NCBI RefSeq assembly: GCF_004785935.1
Contig: NZ_SRRP01000001.1
Span: 1,178,001-1,242,000 of the forward strand
Source: Streptococcus rubneri
GTDB lineage: Bacteria > Bacillota > Bacilli > Lactobacillales > Streptococcaceae
Length of the DNA: 64,000 nt
Reading direction: 5' to 3'
The position numbers and the translations under genes are program-made. Positions 35,413 to 45,348 of the stretch are shown piece after piece. Each line of letters starts with the position of its first letter. Position 1 is the first letter of the stretch. The notes beneath the pieces are model-generated. The model was not told where the DNA came from, made no database searches, and saw only the letters and a list, made by a program, of their open reading frames with translations.

Positions 35413-38400
35413 TTAGTTTTCTTCACGCTTTTTGCTGATAAGCATTCCTGCCAAGGCAAGAGAGGTCATTCCAAACAGACTAAGAAGAAGGGAAGCAAGC
35501 TCATCTTGTCCTGTTTTTGGAAGGGTACTGGTTCCTTCTTCTTTGACGCTAGCGCCAGTATGGTAGGTTACTGCGATGGTTTTCACACTTGCTTCTTCCA
35601 CTACTGGACTGCTTGCGACAGCCGGATTCTCTTTCTCTTTTGCTACGAAAGGAGTCAGCTTCTCGGTGTGATATCCTGTATTTCCTATTCCTTCACTTGG
35701 GATATATGGACTAGGACTTGGTGTAGGAAGCATGGCTTCTTTCAAGTAAGAGAGAACATAGCGATTAATCTTGTTCGTCACTTCGTAAAGGAAGTTGTTC
35801 TCAGTTGCTCGATAGCCGGTCGGAAGTTGAATTTGAACGCGGTATTTGCCATTCATAAGCATGCTTTCAAAACTTGTCAGATCATAGATACTTTGAGGCA
35901 GGCTATGGAGAACTCCTGTCTCGTCAACTACTTGGACCATAGTTCCTTCTGGAACTGCCTTGTCAAATCCAATTGTGAGTTTGTTTTCATCGAGATAACG
36001 GAAGGCAAAGGTTATCTTTTGATGAGGATTTTCAGGTGAAACAGTTATGCTCTTCACCAGTTCAGTTCCCCAATCGTAATGATAATCTGAAAGTGTGATC
36101 TTAGCAGTATAGGTCCCAAATGGAAGTTCAGGGAACGTACCTCCATTATAGGAGGCATTAAACTCCCCTTCTACGACGCTACCTTGATCATCAAAGACTT
36201 GATAGCGGACAATAGAAGGATAGTAACTTACGGCTTCCCCACTACTATCTGTGAAGACAAGTTCGAGAGATCCTTTTTCAGCTTTCTTAGGATCCGTATT
36301 GCCCTCTCCTGGCTTATCTTCCTCTTTATTTTCCGAATCAGAGCTTGGTGTATCTGCTACGACCACCTTATTGCCATGAATATCTAGCTCAGCTGTATTG
36401 TAGACCTTATCCCAGATGGTATAGCGAACAGTAGAGGGGTCCACCCCTTCTGGAAGCAGATATCTGCCATCCTCTTGAGGTTCTAAGGCTACTGTTTCCC
36501 CGTCCTTGACATAGGACAGATAAGTTCCTGCTAGTCCACTGCCGGCTTCAATCACCTTTCCTGGACGGAAAATCCGAGTCTGCGGGTCATAGTGAGCACT
36601 TCCAGTCTCAATGCTTGGAGCCGTGTTGTCAATTTTAACCTTGAAGTTAAGTTCTTGCTGTTTGGCTCCAGAAGCAGTCGGACGATAAGTGATGACAAAT
36701 TGATATTCCCCATCTGGGAGTTGTTGGCCATCTTTGTCTAAGCCTTCCCATGAGATTTCATAAAACTCCTCACTGCGATTCCCACTCCGGTAACTCCAGT
36801 CCGTCTTTCGGTGAACTTCATTTCCGACCTCATAAATCGCTTCTTTTCGCTCCGTGTCTTCTTTTTTGTAGACAGAAAGATGGACATTTTCAACATTTCG
36901 AAGCATGACGGCCTTGACCTTCACAGTGTCAAAACTAGAGTCATTATTTGGTGAGAAGTAGAGTTGATCTCCATCAAATTGATCTCCATTTTGACCAAGC
37001 GTCTTGGCTACAGATTCCCCATTTTCATAGACGTAGCTAATGAGAGAAGTGAAATGATTATCTGGATGCCGTTCTTCTACTTCAGGAATTTTCTCATCTG
37101 GATAATCTGTCTTGTCCTTGTAGTAATAAAAAGGTTTGTCGGTTCCTGTATATTCATAAATTGGCTTTTCAATTCCACGTAAGTTTTGATAATCTCCATG
37201 GAAACCTACATAAGGAAGACTGACTAAATGTTGCTTCGTGCCTGCATCTTTAACTAAGACATATCCTTCTAAGAAATAACCATTTGGCATTTGCTTGCTG
37301 AGCTCTTCCTTGTACTTGCTCGCGTCAATGGACACGTGGATCGTCCGCTGTCCATTTGCTGGAATCGTGATGCTTTCCTTGCCATCTAGGGTTTCTAACA
37401 GACGAGGATGAAGGGTGAATTTGCCATCCTGGACTTGGTCTGTCTGAAGGGTGGTTTCATAGCGGACCGACTTCTCTTGATTGGAAAGATTGTGGATGGT
37501 TACGTCAAACTCAAAGGTATCAGTGACATTGCCAAGTGTTAGACTGCTTTTCGCATCTTTTGCAGTCACATAGAGATCTCCTAGAGCTGCAGCTGTGACA
37601 TCCATCACTCCAGCTCCCTGTTGACGGACTGAGGAATAAGCCTTGGTTTCCTCATCCACATGTGGAACAGCCGTACTCATGGTCATTTGTTTGACAAGAA
37701 CTTGCAACTGTTCTGGACTAAGATAAGGGAAGCGTTCTTTCAGGGCTTGCTTGACCAAAGCAGTCGCACCAGCCGCATGAGGAGAGGCCATACTGGTCCC
37801 TCTATCCATGTAATATTCACCATCATTGACAGATGAATAGATCATGCCACCTGGTAAGGTCACATCTGGTTTTAAGTCCCCATCGGCTGAGAGCCCCCAG
37901 GATGAAAAGTCTGACATCTGTTTAGCAGCATCGTACGGAACTCGTTTGAAGCTGTTAGAAATATGTAGCTGGTAATTATCGGCATGCTGAGATAAAAGCT
38001 CTCCTGCACGGTGTCCAATGACCCCAACTGGGAAGCGTTCTCCCAATCCTTCCAGGTCAAATGATGTCGGTGTATCCCCCTGCTCTTTAGTTTGATAGAA
38101 GATGATGCCTGTTGCACCTGCACTTTTTAGTTGTTTAATCTTTTCGAGATCAGAAACTTGGCCTCCTCTTTCTGTTAATACCAAACGACCATTTACTTGA
38201 TTTCCCTGATAATTTTCTAGTCCTCCATTCTCAACATGGAGATAACTTTGAGGGATGGTTGTCCGAAAGGCGTCTCGTTCTACAAAGGAGTGCATTGGAA
38301 TTTTTCCATCTGGGAAGTCTTTTGAACCTTCTAACTCTTTAACGCTTACACTAGCCTCGGTCGACTCATGCTTGGTTAGACTATTGATAGAAGCAACTGA

Positions 38401-39894
38401 AATGACATTTGGATTGACGGATGGGGTCCCTGTCATTCCATAATCTGGTGTACTTGCAAGTGGCTTGCTGTGCCAGAAGCCATTGGTGGCCATATTGGTA
38501 GATGCGACCGTAATGGTTACTCCAGCTTTTCTTGCAGCATCAAAAGCCTGGCGCGTAATTTCTCCCACATCATAAATCGAACCAGATGCAGTTCCCAAAC
38601 TCATATTGATGGAGTCAGCACCTAATTTAACCGCATCTTCCACAGCCTTAGTATAAATAAAGTTCTGAACTTGTCCCCCCTTGGTATCTGAGAAGACCCG
38701 TAAAAACATCAATTGAGCTTCTGGGGCAACTCCTCGAATAATTTCACCATTTGGGGAAGGTTGAGAAGCATTTCCCACTGCTGTTCCTGCTACGTGGGCA
38801 CCGTGAGAGATTGGATCGTCTTCCTTAACATTGTCATTCATATCACTATAGTTGTGAACGTAGACAATCTTATTATTATACCACTTGCCATAAGAAATTC
38901 CAGCCTTTTTCTTGGCCTCCTCTATGTCCGCTTCACTCTTGAATTTTGCTTTACTAATATCTGTTAGGCGGAAAATGTCGTGTGCTGGATCCACCCCCGA
39001 ATCGATAACCGCTACAACCTGTCCCTGGCCTTTGATACCTTTATCCCAAAGAGGTTGCAAGTTAATCAAGCTATTTTCTTCACTGACCTTGGTCACACTT
39101 GGAGTTGGGGAGGCAGGAACTGGCTGGGAATCCTCCACTCTGGTCCGACCAAGCGGAGCATAATCCACTGCATCCACACGCGCCAGTCCCCGAATTTTCT
39201 TAGCATCACCGTAAGTTGTTTCTAAGGCTAGTCCACTAAATAACAGATTGATATCATAGAGTTTTTTAAACCGAATCGATTGTTTCTCTAGTTCTTTTAA
39301 AAATTGCTCATGCTCTTGATTGGTCTTCTCAATCCGCCTTGCCTTATCCAGTTCAGAAGAAGGGAGCCCTTCACCAGACTCTTTTTCTTCTTTTAGTCGA
39401 ACTAAAGCTTCGACAGGAGTCGCTTCATCCAATTCATTAGGAGAAGGAACTTCTGAACCGTTAGGTATCGTTTCCTCTGTTTTTTCTTGGGTTGACGTTG
39501 GATTTGTCACAAAAGGCTTGGGCGAACTTACTGGTTCAGCAATCTTCTCTGTTGGTGTTGGAAGATCGACTGTTGGTTTTTCTTTGGGGGCGATAATCGC
39601 AGTAGCTTCTACTGCTCTTTCTTCATTAAATTCTTGTCCCTTATCAGATGTAGTGGTTTCTCTTATCTCTTCTGATAGAAGCGACTTACTACTTGATTCT
39701 GTAACAAGATCGGTTTTCTCTTTTTCAAGATCCACCTTGGCATCATCTACCACGGAGACTGTCTGTACTTGCTCTTCTGAGCTTACTGTATCTGCAGCTA
39801 CCATTGGTCCGACAAGGGTAAGCCCAATGAGGACTGACGCTACTCCAACTGCATATTTTCGAATAGAAAAACGTTGTTTACTATGAAACTCCAT
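35413..39894 (-). CDS. Cell-wall-anchored subtilisin-like serine protease (S8, lactocepin/C5a-peptidase type)
   Basis: 1493 residues. A YSIRK-type signal (FSIRKYAVGVASVLIG, residues 9-24) leads to an acidic Pro/Ser-rich propeptide (35-200) and an S8 catalytic domain. The catalytic residues are Asp in AVIDSGVDPAHD near 297, His in SHGAHVAG near 364 and Ser in GTSMASPHAAG near 700, with a PA insert between His and Ser. Fn3-like beta domains (about 750-1150) and repeated beta modules follow. The end is LPKTG (near 1460), a hydrophobic helix and KKREEN for sortase. It is expected at the surface, acting on host proteins or peptides. AAAGGAG precedes the ATG within a hairpin. It lies 83 nt after a related protease gene. 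Confidence 0.93.
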   Translation of the reverse strand: MEFHSKQRFSIRKYAVGVASVLIGLTLVGPMVAADTVSSEEQVQTVSVVDDAKVDLEKEKTDLVTESSSKSLLSEEIRETTTSDKGQEFNEERAVEATAIIAPKEKPTVDLPTPTEKIAEPVSSPKPFVTNPTSTQEKTEETIPNGSEVPSPNELDEATPVEALVRLKEEKESGEGLPSSELDKARRIEKTNQEHEQFLKELEKQSIRFKKLYDINLLFSGLALETTYGDAKKIRGLARVDAVDYAPLGRTRVEDSQPVPASPTPSVTKVSEENSLINLQPLWDKGIKGQGQVVAVIDSGVDPAHDIFRLTDISKAKFKSEADIEEAKKKAGISYGKWYNNKIVYVHNYSDMNDNVKEDDPISHGAHVAGTAVGNASQPSPNGEIIRGVAPEAQLMFLRVFSDTKGGQVQNFIYTKAVEDAVKLGADSINMSLGTASGSIYDVGEITRQAFDAARKAGVTITVASTNMATNGFWHSKPLASTPDYGMTGTPSVNPNVISVASINSLTKHESTEASVSVKELEGSKDFPDGKIPMHSFVERDAFRTTIPQSYLHVENGGLENYQGNQVNGRLVLTERGGQVSDLEKIKQLKSAGATGIIFYQTKEQGDTPTSFDLEGLGERFPVGVIGHRAGELLSQHADNYQLHISNSFKRVPYDAAKQMSDFSSWGLSADGDLKPDVTLPGGMIYSSVNDGEYYMDRGTSMASPHAAGATALVKQALKERFPYLSPEQLQVLVKQMTMSTAVPHVDEETKAYSSVRQQGAGVMDVTAAALGDLYVTAKDAKSSLTLGNVTDTFEFDVTIHNLSNQEKSVRYETTLQTDQVQDGKFTLHPRLLETLDGKESITIPANGQRTIHVSIDASKYKEELSKQMPNGYFLEGYVLVKDAGTKQHLVSLPYVGFHGDYQNLRGIEKPIYEYTGTDKPFYYYKDKTDYPDEKIPEVEERHPDNHFTSLISYVYENGESVAKTLGQNGDQFDGDQLYFSPNNDSSFDTVKVKAVMLRNVENVHLSVYKKEDTERKEAIYEVGNEVHRKTDWSYRSGNRSEEFYEISWEGLDKDGQQLPDGEYQFVITYRPTASGAKQQELNFKVKIDNTAPSIETGSAHYDPQTRIFRPGKVIEAGSGLAGTYLSYVKDGETVALEPQEDGRYLLPEGVDPSTVRYTIWDKVYNTAELDIHGNKVVVADTPSSDSENKEEDKPGEGNTDPKKAEKGSLELVFTDSSGEAVSYYPSIVRYQVFDDQGSVVEGEFNASYNGGTFPELPFGTYTAKITLSDYHYDWGTELVKSITVSPENPHQKITFAFRYLDENKLTIGFDKAVPEGTMVQVVDETGVLHSLPQSIYDLTSFESMLMNGKYRVQIQLPTGYRATENNFLYEVTNKINRYVLSYLKEAMLPTPSPSPYIPSEGIGNTGYHTEKLTPFVAKEKENPAVASSPVVEEASVKTIAVTYHTGASVKEEGTSTLPKTGQDELASLLLSLFGMTSLALAGMLISKKREEN

Positions 39895-39900
39895 ATAATA

Positions 39901-39943
39901 CTCCTTTATCTAAAGGAGGAAGGCAACCCAATTGGTCACCTCC
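39901..39943 (-). promoter_or_regulatory. Overlapping hairpins covering the ribosome binding site between the two proteases
   Basis: On the minus strand GGAGG (39939-39943) can pair with CCTCC (39915-39919), or CTCCTTTA (39911-39918) can pair with TAAAGGAG (39901-39908), which holds the ribosome binding site of the downstream protease. The two pairings share CTCC and exclude each other. No separate promoter is seen in the 83-nt gap. Confidence 0.55.
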
Positions 39944-39977
39944 CCCTAGCCTGCATGATTCTCTAACGATTCATTGA

Positions 39978-42900
39978 TTAGTCCTGACCTTCTTTTCCTC
40001 TTTGACGAATGAAACCTACTCCACAGAGGGATAAGAGTAGACCCACTAAACCGAGGGCGTCTCCAGTTTGACCTGTATTTGGTAAGGTCTCCTTCTGATT
40101 TGGACGAGGAGTGACGTGTGTATCCTTTTCATCCTTTTCATTTGGCCGAACGTACATCGGACGCAAGTCTGCTTTTTTCGGAATTGGTTGATGACGCTGA
40201 TCCAGCTCCGTCACTGTTTCACTAGGATGAGGTTGCTGATCCGGAGAAAATGGACTTGGAACTGGACTTGGAGAAGGTGTAGGATCTTCCTTTACCTCTA
40301 CAAAACTGGTTAGGTATCGATTCATTTTTTCCCCTACAGAATAGTAGAAATTATTCTCTAGGGCCCGATAGCCCTCAGGTAGGTCAATCAAAATACGATA
40401 ATCCCCATTTAACAAAATCTTTTCAAAGGTCTTAGGTTCATAAATCGTTTGCTCCAGTTCGTGCTGCTCTCCAGTTTCTTTATGGATTGCAAATACACGA
40501 GTTCCAGATGGCAATTCCTTGTCAAAGACGACATCAAAGCGATTCTTATCGCGATAACGGTAAACGAAGTTGACGACTCCTTCTGGATGATCTTTAGATA
40601 ATTCGACCGTTATAACTGTTGGAGAAACCCATGAATAGTTTTCATCCTGTCCCGTAATCTTGACGGTGTAAGTTCCGAAAGGTAGTCTTGGCAACTCACT
40701 TTCATAATAGGTATTAAACTCTTTATCAATGCGATTGCCATTGCTATCAAACACCTGATATCGCATCATTTCAGCATATTGAGAAACTGCATTTCCTTCC
40801 TCATCAACAATCCGAACCTCTAAGCGACCATCCGTAGCTGGTTTGTTTGTTTCAGAGCCTGTTTCTTCTTTCGGTTTGGTATTTTCTTTTTCTGTTGAAA
40901 CAGGAGCTGGTTTCCCTTCAAGTGTTAAGATATTGGTATTGTGAACCTTGTCCCAAATAGAGAAGCGAACCGTAGTCAAATCAACCCCCTCAGGGATACG
41001 ATAGTTGCCATCTTGATTTGGAGAAAGTTCAACGGTTTCCCCATCCTTTTGGTAGGTCAAGGATTTTCCAGCTAAACCGCTACCTTCTTCAATGATAGCT
41101 CCTGGCTTAAAGACGCGAGAAGTAGGGTCATACAAATCTTTTGTCGAGGCTAATTGAGGAACTTGGTTATCTACCTTCACCTGCAAGATAATTTCTTGTG
41201 GTTTTGCACCTGGAGTGCTTGGTCGATAGGTAAGGACGTATTGGTATTCTCCATCAGGAACTACTTGACCTTTTTGATCTGTTCCTGCCCAATGGCTAGC
41301 TGAAAGGAGTTTGCTCCGTTCATTAATTCTCCATCCATAGTCCGATTTTTTCTGACTTTCATTGCCTTTTTCAAAAATTGGATGTTCCCGTTTCAAGTCT
41401 TCCGCCTTATAGACAGCCAAGTGAATATTATCAACGTTTCTCAAAACGACCGCATTTAAATTAACCGAATCTAAGTTTCCATCCTTATTTGGAGAAAATG
41501 CAAGAGCTTTTCCATCATAACGATCCTCTGTTTCTCCCAGAACCACCTGTTTATCTTCCCCATCTTTACGGATGGTGCTGACTAAGGCAGTAAAATGATT
41601 TCCTGGATCCTTAACCGGATTGTCGTCTTTTTCATTTTTGTAATAGTAGAAAGGTTTTTCACTTCCAGTAAATTCATAAACTGGTTTTTCAATACCAGGT
41701 AAATCTTGATACTGCCCTTTAAAACCAATATAAGGAATGCTAACCAAATCCTTTTGAGTCTTGGCATCCTTAAAGAAGACAAAACCTTCTAAAAAGTAGC
41801 CGTTTTTCATTTGTTCCGAAAGTTCTTTTGTGAAGCTACTTGTATTAATCTTAATTGGAATAGTGACGCTACCTGAAGCAGGAACGACAATCTTTTTATC
41901 CCCCATTTGATCAAGTAATTGGCGCATTTGCAAGGTAATCCGTCCCTTTTCAACCTGATCTGTATTAACAACTGTATGGTAAGTCAGCTCTTTAGCTTCC
42001 TGACTCAAGTTATAAACCGTTACCTCAAATGTGAAACTATCCTTCACATTGCCAAGCGTCAAACTACTATCTGTTCCTTTTCCTGTAACAAAAAGATCAC
42101 CAAAAGCAGCGCCAGAAGCATCCATTAAGCCAGATCCCTGTTGGCGAACAGAGGCGTAGGTATTGCTTTCCGTATCCTTATGCGGTTTAGCGGTACTCAT
42201 GACTAGCTGGCGTAGCAAAGTATGGATTTGTTCTGGACTATAGTGAGGGAAACGTTCTTCCAAGGCTTTCTTGATCAAAGCTGTTGCACCTGCGGCATGG
42301 GGCGTGGCCATACTCGTACCTGCATCTAAGTCGTAAGAGCCATCTGGAATAGCAGAGTAGACATTTCCACCCGGCAAGGTTACATCTGGCTTGAGCATAC
42401 CTTCAGCTGTCAGACCCCAACCTGTAAAGTAGAGCATCTTATTCGCTTCACTATATGGTACTTTTTTCACTTCTTGATGGAAAGTCAATTGGTACTCTCC
42501 AGCGTGCTTCGCTAGCTCTTTTCCAAAACTATGGCCAAGTACACTAACAGGGTAGAAGGATCCCCAATAGCCCATCGGAAGTTTTTGCACGGTATCTCCT
42601 TGGTCTTCTGTCTGATAAACCAAGATTCCTTTAGCGCCGGCCTGCCTTAGGGCATCGATTTTATCCTCGTCTGAGACATCACCACCACTTTCCACCAAAG
42701 CAATTTTCCCCTTGACAGTAGGAGTTCGATAAGCATCTTCCCCACCTTTTGGAACATAGACATAAGATTGTGGTCCCTCAACAGGGAAGATCAAACGATA
42801 GACAGGAAGGTCGACCAGACCATTTTGGAACTCTTTCTTATCCTTTAAGGCAGGAACTTCTAGGCGAATTTTTGTCTCATGAGTGATACTATTATTGAAG

Positions 42901-44378
42901 GCACCAATTGCTAAAACTCCCTTTTCAACGGCTGGTTCATCCATGGTTCCAGTGTCTGGTGCATCCGCTTTTGGTTTGGCTTGCCAATAGCCACTGACAG
43001 CGTAGTTCCCTGCTGCAGCATTGATGACAACACCTGATTTTCTAGCGAATTCAAAAGCCTTACGAGTCAGTGGGTGGGTATCTGCTTCTGCACCATTAAC
43101 TCCCCCAAAGCTCATATTGATAGTATCAGCCCCTAGTTTCACAGCATCTTCTACAGCCTTGGCAACAACAAATCCTTGCTCCGTCATCCCTTTTTTATCT
43201 GAGAAGACCCGCATAAAGATGAGTTGTGCTTCAGGAGCTACACCCTTAAGCAATTCTCCTGTTGGCACTGGTTTTGTTGCATTCCCGACGGCAGAACCCG
43301 CAACGTGAGTTCCGTGCGAACGTGGATCATCTTCCTTGATCTCATCATTCATATCGGAATAGTTATAGGCATAAATCACCTTATCGTTGTACCACTTACC
43401 ATAAGTGATGCCAGCCTTTTTCATGGCCGCTTCCATCTGCTCTTTATTTTTGTATTTAGCCTTACTTTTATCTGTTAAACTAAAGAAGTTATGGTCATAG
43501 TCCAACCCAGTATCTAGGACAGCAACAACACTTCCTTGACCCTTGATTCCCTTATCCCACAATGGTTGAAGATTAATCAGTTCATTTTCATCACTAACCT
43601 TGGTAGGGACTAGGGTCGTTTGTTTCTTAGGAAGATCTTGGTTTTCTGCAGTTGCGGAAAGAGGCGTAATGTCAACATTTTCAACGCGAGCTACTTTCCG
43701 AATTTTCAGGGCATCTTTGTAACTAGTCTCTAAGACAAAGCCATTAAAGAGTAAATCAAAATCAGCTAATTTCTTATACTGAATCCCCTTTTCCTCCAGT
43801 TCTTTTAAAACTGCAGATTTGACTGGAAGATTTTCATTCAGTCGCTCTTTGATTTTTTCAGCCCCAACTGGAGTTTCAGAGTGTTTGGATTCTAAGCGAA
43901 CAAGAGCTTGAACCCGCGCTTCTTCTTTGGCTGAATCTATGACTGATGAAGTTCCTTCTTTTTCAGGTTCAGAGACTTCCTGGTCTCCTTTCTTTCCTTC
44001 AAGTCCTTCATCTTTAGTAGCTACAGCTTCTGGTATGGACTTTTCTTCACTGGATTTATCATAAGTAGAAGGTACATCTCCGACTTTCTTATCCGCATTT
44101 TCTGATTCCGTCAGAGAACTTTTACTATCTGGCGCTTCCGGCAATTGATGCTTCTGATCAATCACTGAAACAATTAGATTCGAATCCTGAGAACCTGTCT
44201 CCGCTTCTGCTACACCTTCCGTTCCCTGTTCAACCCTGGCTGGCAGATCCTGCTGAGGAGTCCCTCCTTGCTCCTGCGCTAATACAGCAGGACCATAAAA
44301 AAGGCACCCGACTACCACGGATACTAAACCAACTGCGTATTTACGGAAAGAAAACCGTTGTTGTCTGTCACTTCCCAT
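39978..44378 (-). CDS. Second cell-wall-anchored subtilisin-like serine protease (S8)
   Basis: 1466 residues, same plan as its downstream neighbour. YSIRK-type signal (FSFRKYAVGLVSVVVG, residues 9-24) and an acidic prosegment (35-190). Catalytic Asp in AVLDTGLDYDHN near 288, His in SHGTHVAG near 354, Ser in GTSMATPHAAG near 688. PA insert, Fn3-like modules, a Pro-rich wall spacer (PTPSPSPVPSPFSP) and LPNTG near 1433 with a hydrophobic helix and RQRGKEGQD. The catalytic domains of the pair are alike, but the sorting signals differ. AAGGAGG precedes the ATG. The promoter carries a cre-like site, so sugar repression is likely. Confidence 0.93.
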   Translation of the reverse strand: MGSDRQQRFSFRKYAVGLVSVVVGCLFYGPAVLAQEQGGTPQQDLPARVEQGTEGVAEAETGSQDSNLIVSVIDQKHQLPEAPDSKSSLTESENADKKVGDVPSTYDKSSEEKSIPEAVATKDEGLEGKKGDQEVSEPEKEGTSSVIDSAKEEARVQALVRLESKHSETPVGAEKIKERLNENLPVKSAVLKELEEKGIQYKKLADFDLLFNGFVLETSYKDALKIRKVARVENVDITPLSATAENQDLPKKQTTLVPTKVSDENELINLQPLWDKGIKGQGSVVAVLDTGLDYDHNFFSLTDKSKAKYKNKEQMEAAMKKAGITYGKWYNDKVIYAYNYSDMNDEIKEDDPRSHGTHVAGSAVGNATKPVPTGELLKGVAPEAQLIFMRVFSDKKGMTEQGFVVAKAVEDAVKLGADTINMSFGGVNGAEADTHPLTRKAFEFARKSGVVINAAAGNYAVSGYWQAKPKADAPDTGTMDEPAVEKGVLAIGAFNNSITHETKIRLEVPALKDKKEFQNGLVDLPVYRLIFPVEGPQSYVYVPKGGEDAYRTPTVKGKIALVESGGDVSDEDKIDALRQAGAKGILVYQTEDQGDTVQKLPMGYWGSFYPVSVLGHSFGKELAKHAGEYQLTFHQEVKKVPYSEANKMLYFTGWGLTAEGMLKPDVTLPGGNVYSAIPDGSYDLDAGTSMATPHAAGATALIKKALEERFPHYSPEQIHTLLRQLVMSTAKPHKDTESNTYASVRQQGSGLMDASGAAFGDLFVTGKGTDSSLTLGNVKDSFTFEVTVYNLSQEAKELTYHTVVNTDQVEKGRITLQMRQLLDQMGDKKIVVPASGSVTIPIKINTSSFTKELSEQMKNGYFLEGFVFFKDAKTQKDLVSIPYIGFKGQYQDLPGIEKPVYEFTGSEKPFYYYKNEKDDNPVKDPGNHFTALVSTIRKDGEDKQVVLGETEDRYDGKALAFSPNKDGNLDSVNLNAVVLRNVDNIHLAVYKAEDLKREHPIFEKGNESQKKSDYGWRINERSKLLSASHWAGTDQKGQVVPDGEYQYVLTYRPSTPGAKPQEIILQVKVDNQVPQLASTKDLYDPTSRVFKPGAIIEEGSGLAGKSLTYQKDGETVELSPNQDGNYRIPEGVDLTTVRFSIWDKVHNTNILTLEGKPAPVSTEKENTKPKEETGSETNKPATDGRLEVRIVDEEGNAVSQYAEMMRYQVFDSNGNRIDKEFNTYYESELPRLPFGTYTVKITGQDENYSWVSPTVITVELSKDHPEGVVNFVYRYRDKNRFDVVFDKELPSGTRVFAIHKETGEQHELEQTIYEPKTFEKILLNGDYRILIDLPEGYRALENNFYYSVGEKMNRYLTSFVEVKEDPTPSPSPVPSPFSPDQQPHPSETVTELDQRHQPIPKKADLRPMYVRPNEKDEKDTHVTPRPNQKETLPNTGQTGDALGLVGLLLSLCGVGFIRQRGKEGQD

Positions 44379-44399
44379 AACCTGACCTCCTTAAGTTTT

Positions 44400-44450
44400 T
44401 GTAAGCGTTTACCGCTCCTTCATTTTAGTCCTTATCTTATGTAAAGTCAA
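44400..44450 (-). promoter_or_regulatory. Promoter of the protease pair with a cre-like CcpA site
   Basis: On the minus strand TTGACT (44445-44450), 17 nt, TAAAAT (44422-44427). TGTAAGCGTTTACC (44400-44413) fits the cre consensus TGNAARCGNWWWCA in all but the last base and sits on the predicted transcription start, a position typical of repression. The rest of 44451-44595 is AT-rich with nothing recognised. Confidence 0.75.
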
Positions 44451-44595
44451 TGTATTCTAGAAAAATCTAAAAAAAGTATAAAATTTTGTTGTTTTCTGAG
44501 AATTTTCCATACGAAGAAGGATTGAAGAAAATTGATTTTTAAGTTTAAAACTTCCTGCAAAAACCTAGTTAGACTATTTTTAATCATATAATAAT

Positions 44596-44624
44596 AGGAA
44601 TCCCTCCTAGAGAGGAATCTTCCT
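44596..44624 (-). terminator. Hairpin after the LPXTG stump
   Basis: AGGAA/TTCCT outer and CCTC/GAGG inner pairing. It is the diverged partner of the terminator at 35372-35410. Confidence 0.45.
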
Positions 44625-44631
44625 TTATTTA

Positions 44632-45033
44632 TTAGTTTTCTTCACACTTTTTACTGATAAGCATTCCTGCCAAGGCAAGGGAGGTCATTCCGAAAAGACT
44701 AAGAAGTACTGACGCAAGCTCATCTTGTCCCGTTTTTGGAAGCCCACTGGTTCCTTCTTCCTTAATGCTAGCGCTAGTATGGTAGCTCACTGCGACGGTT
44801 TTCACACTTGCTTCTTCAACTACTGGACTACTTGCGACAGCCGAACTTAGAGGTTGATCAGATGGCTTCTCTTCATGAGCAGGAGTTTCTGGTACAACCG
44901 GTGCAGGCTGTGGTTGCGGAAGCGATTGTGGTTCTGGTGTTGGTTGTGGTTGTGGTTTTTCTTCTTCCACTTTTTCCACAAACACTTTATTTCCTAGGAT
45001 AGAGGCGGTTAATTTCTTACCAGCTTTTTCCAT
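44632..45033 (-). pseudogene. C-terminal stump of a third LPXTG surface protein
   Basis: From ATG 45033 the frame reads 133 residues; it stays open upstream to about 45109 (…SQVFIQYIQD) without a signal peptide. A Pro/Gln-Pro spacer (KPQPQPTPEPQ) leads to SSPVVEEASVK, LPKTG and KKCEEN. The last ~70 residues are nearly the same as the end of the protease at 35413. Without an export signal it cannot be anchored, so it is taken as a truncated gene left by deletion or recombination. Confidence 0.7.
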
Positions 45034-45155
45034 ATCCTGGATATATTGGATAAAGACTTGTGACCATATCTTAATAAAGCGTTTTCTATATGAATTAATC
45101 GCTAGTTAATAGACTTCAAAATAGATAAATAGCAAGCAGGTTTAAAAATAGTATA

Positions 45156-45339
45156 AAAAAGAGGCTGGGACAAAAGTCCTAGCCTCTCAATTGTCTTTGG
45201 ATTATCGAGCAAGACGCAGTGGTTGAGTGGGCTCTACTACGCTGATTTTATCAGCTTTTACAGCCCTACTCAACTGTGCGGAGGTGGGACGATGAAATCG
45301 AAGTCTAACGAATTACCGATTTCTGTCCCACTCTCTTTT
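45156..45339 (-). repeat. Three-hairpin intergenic repeat, copy C
   Basis: Same element as 3394-3578 and 20488-20671, in the orientation of copy B. Substitutions fall mainly in loops and bulges. It ends 9 nt from the xfp stop and separates xfp from the LPXTG stump. Confidence 0.85.
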
Positions 45340-45348
45340 GAAATAAAC

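Noticed and set aside
39320-39886. Long plus-strand frames opposite the proteases (188 residues here, 177 at 35506, 95 at 43021)
   Set aside because: They mirror the codon pattern of the real genes, lack ribosome binding sites and resemble no family.
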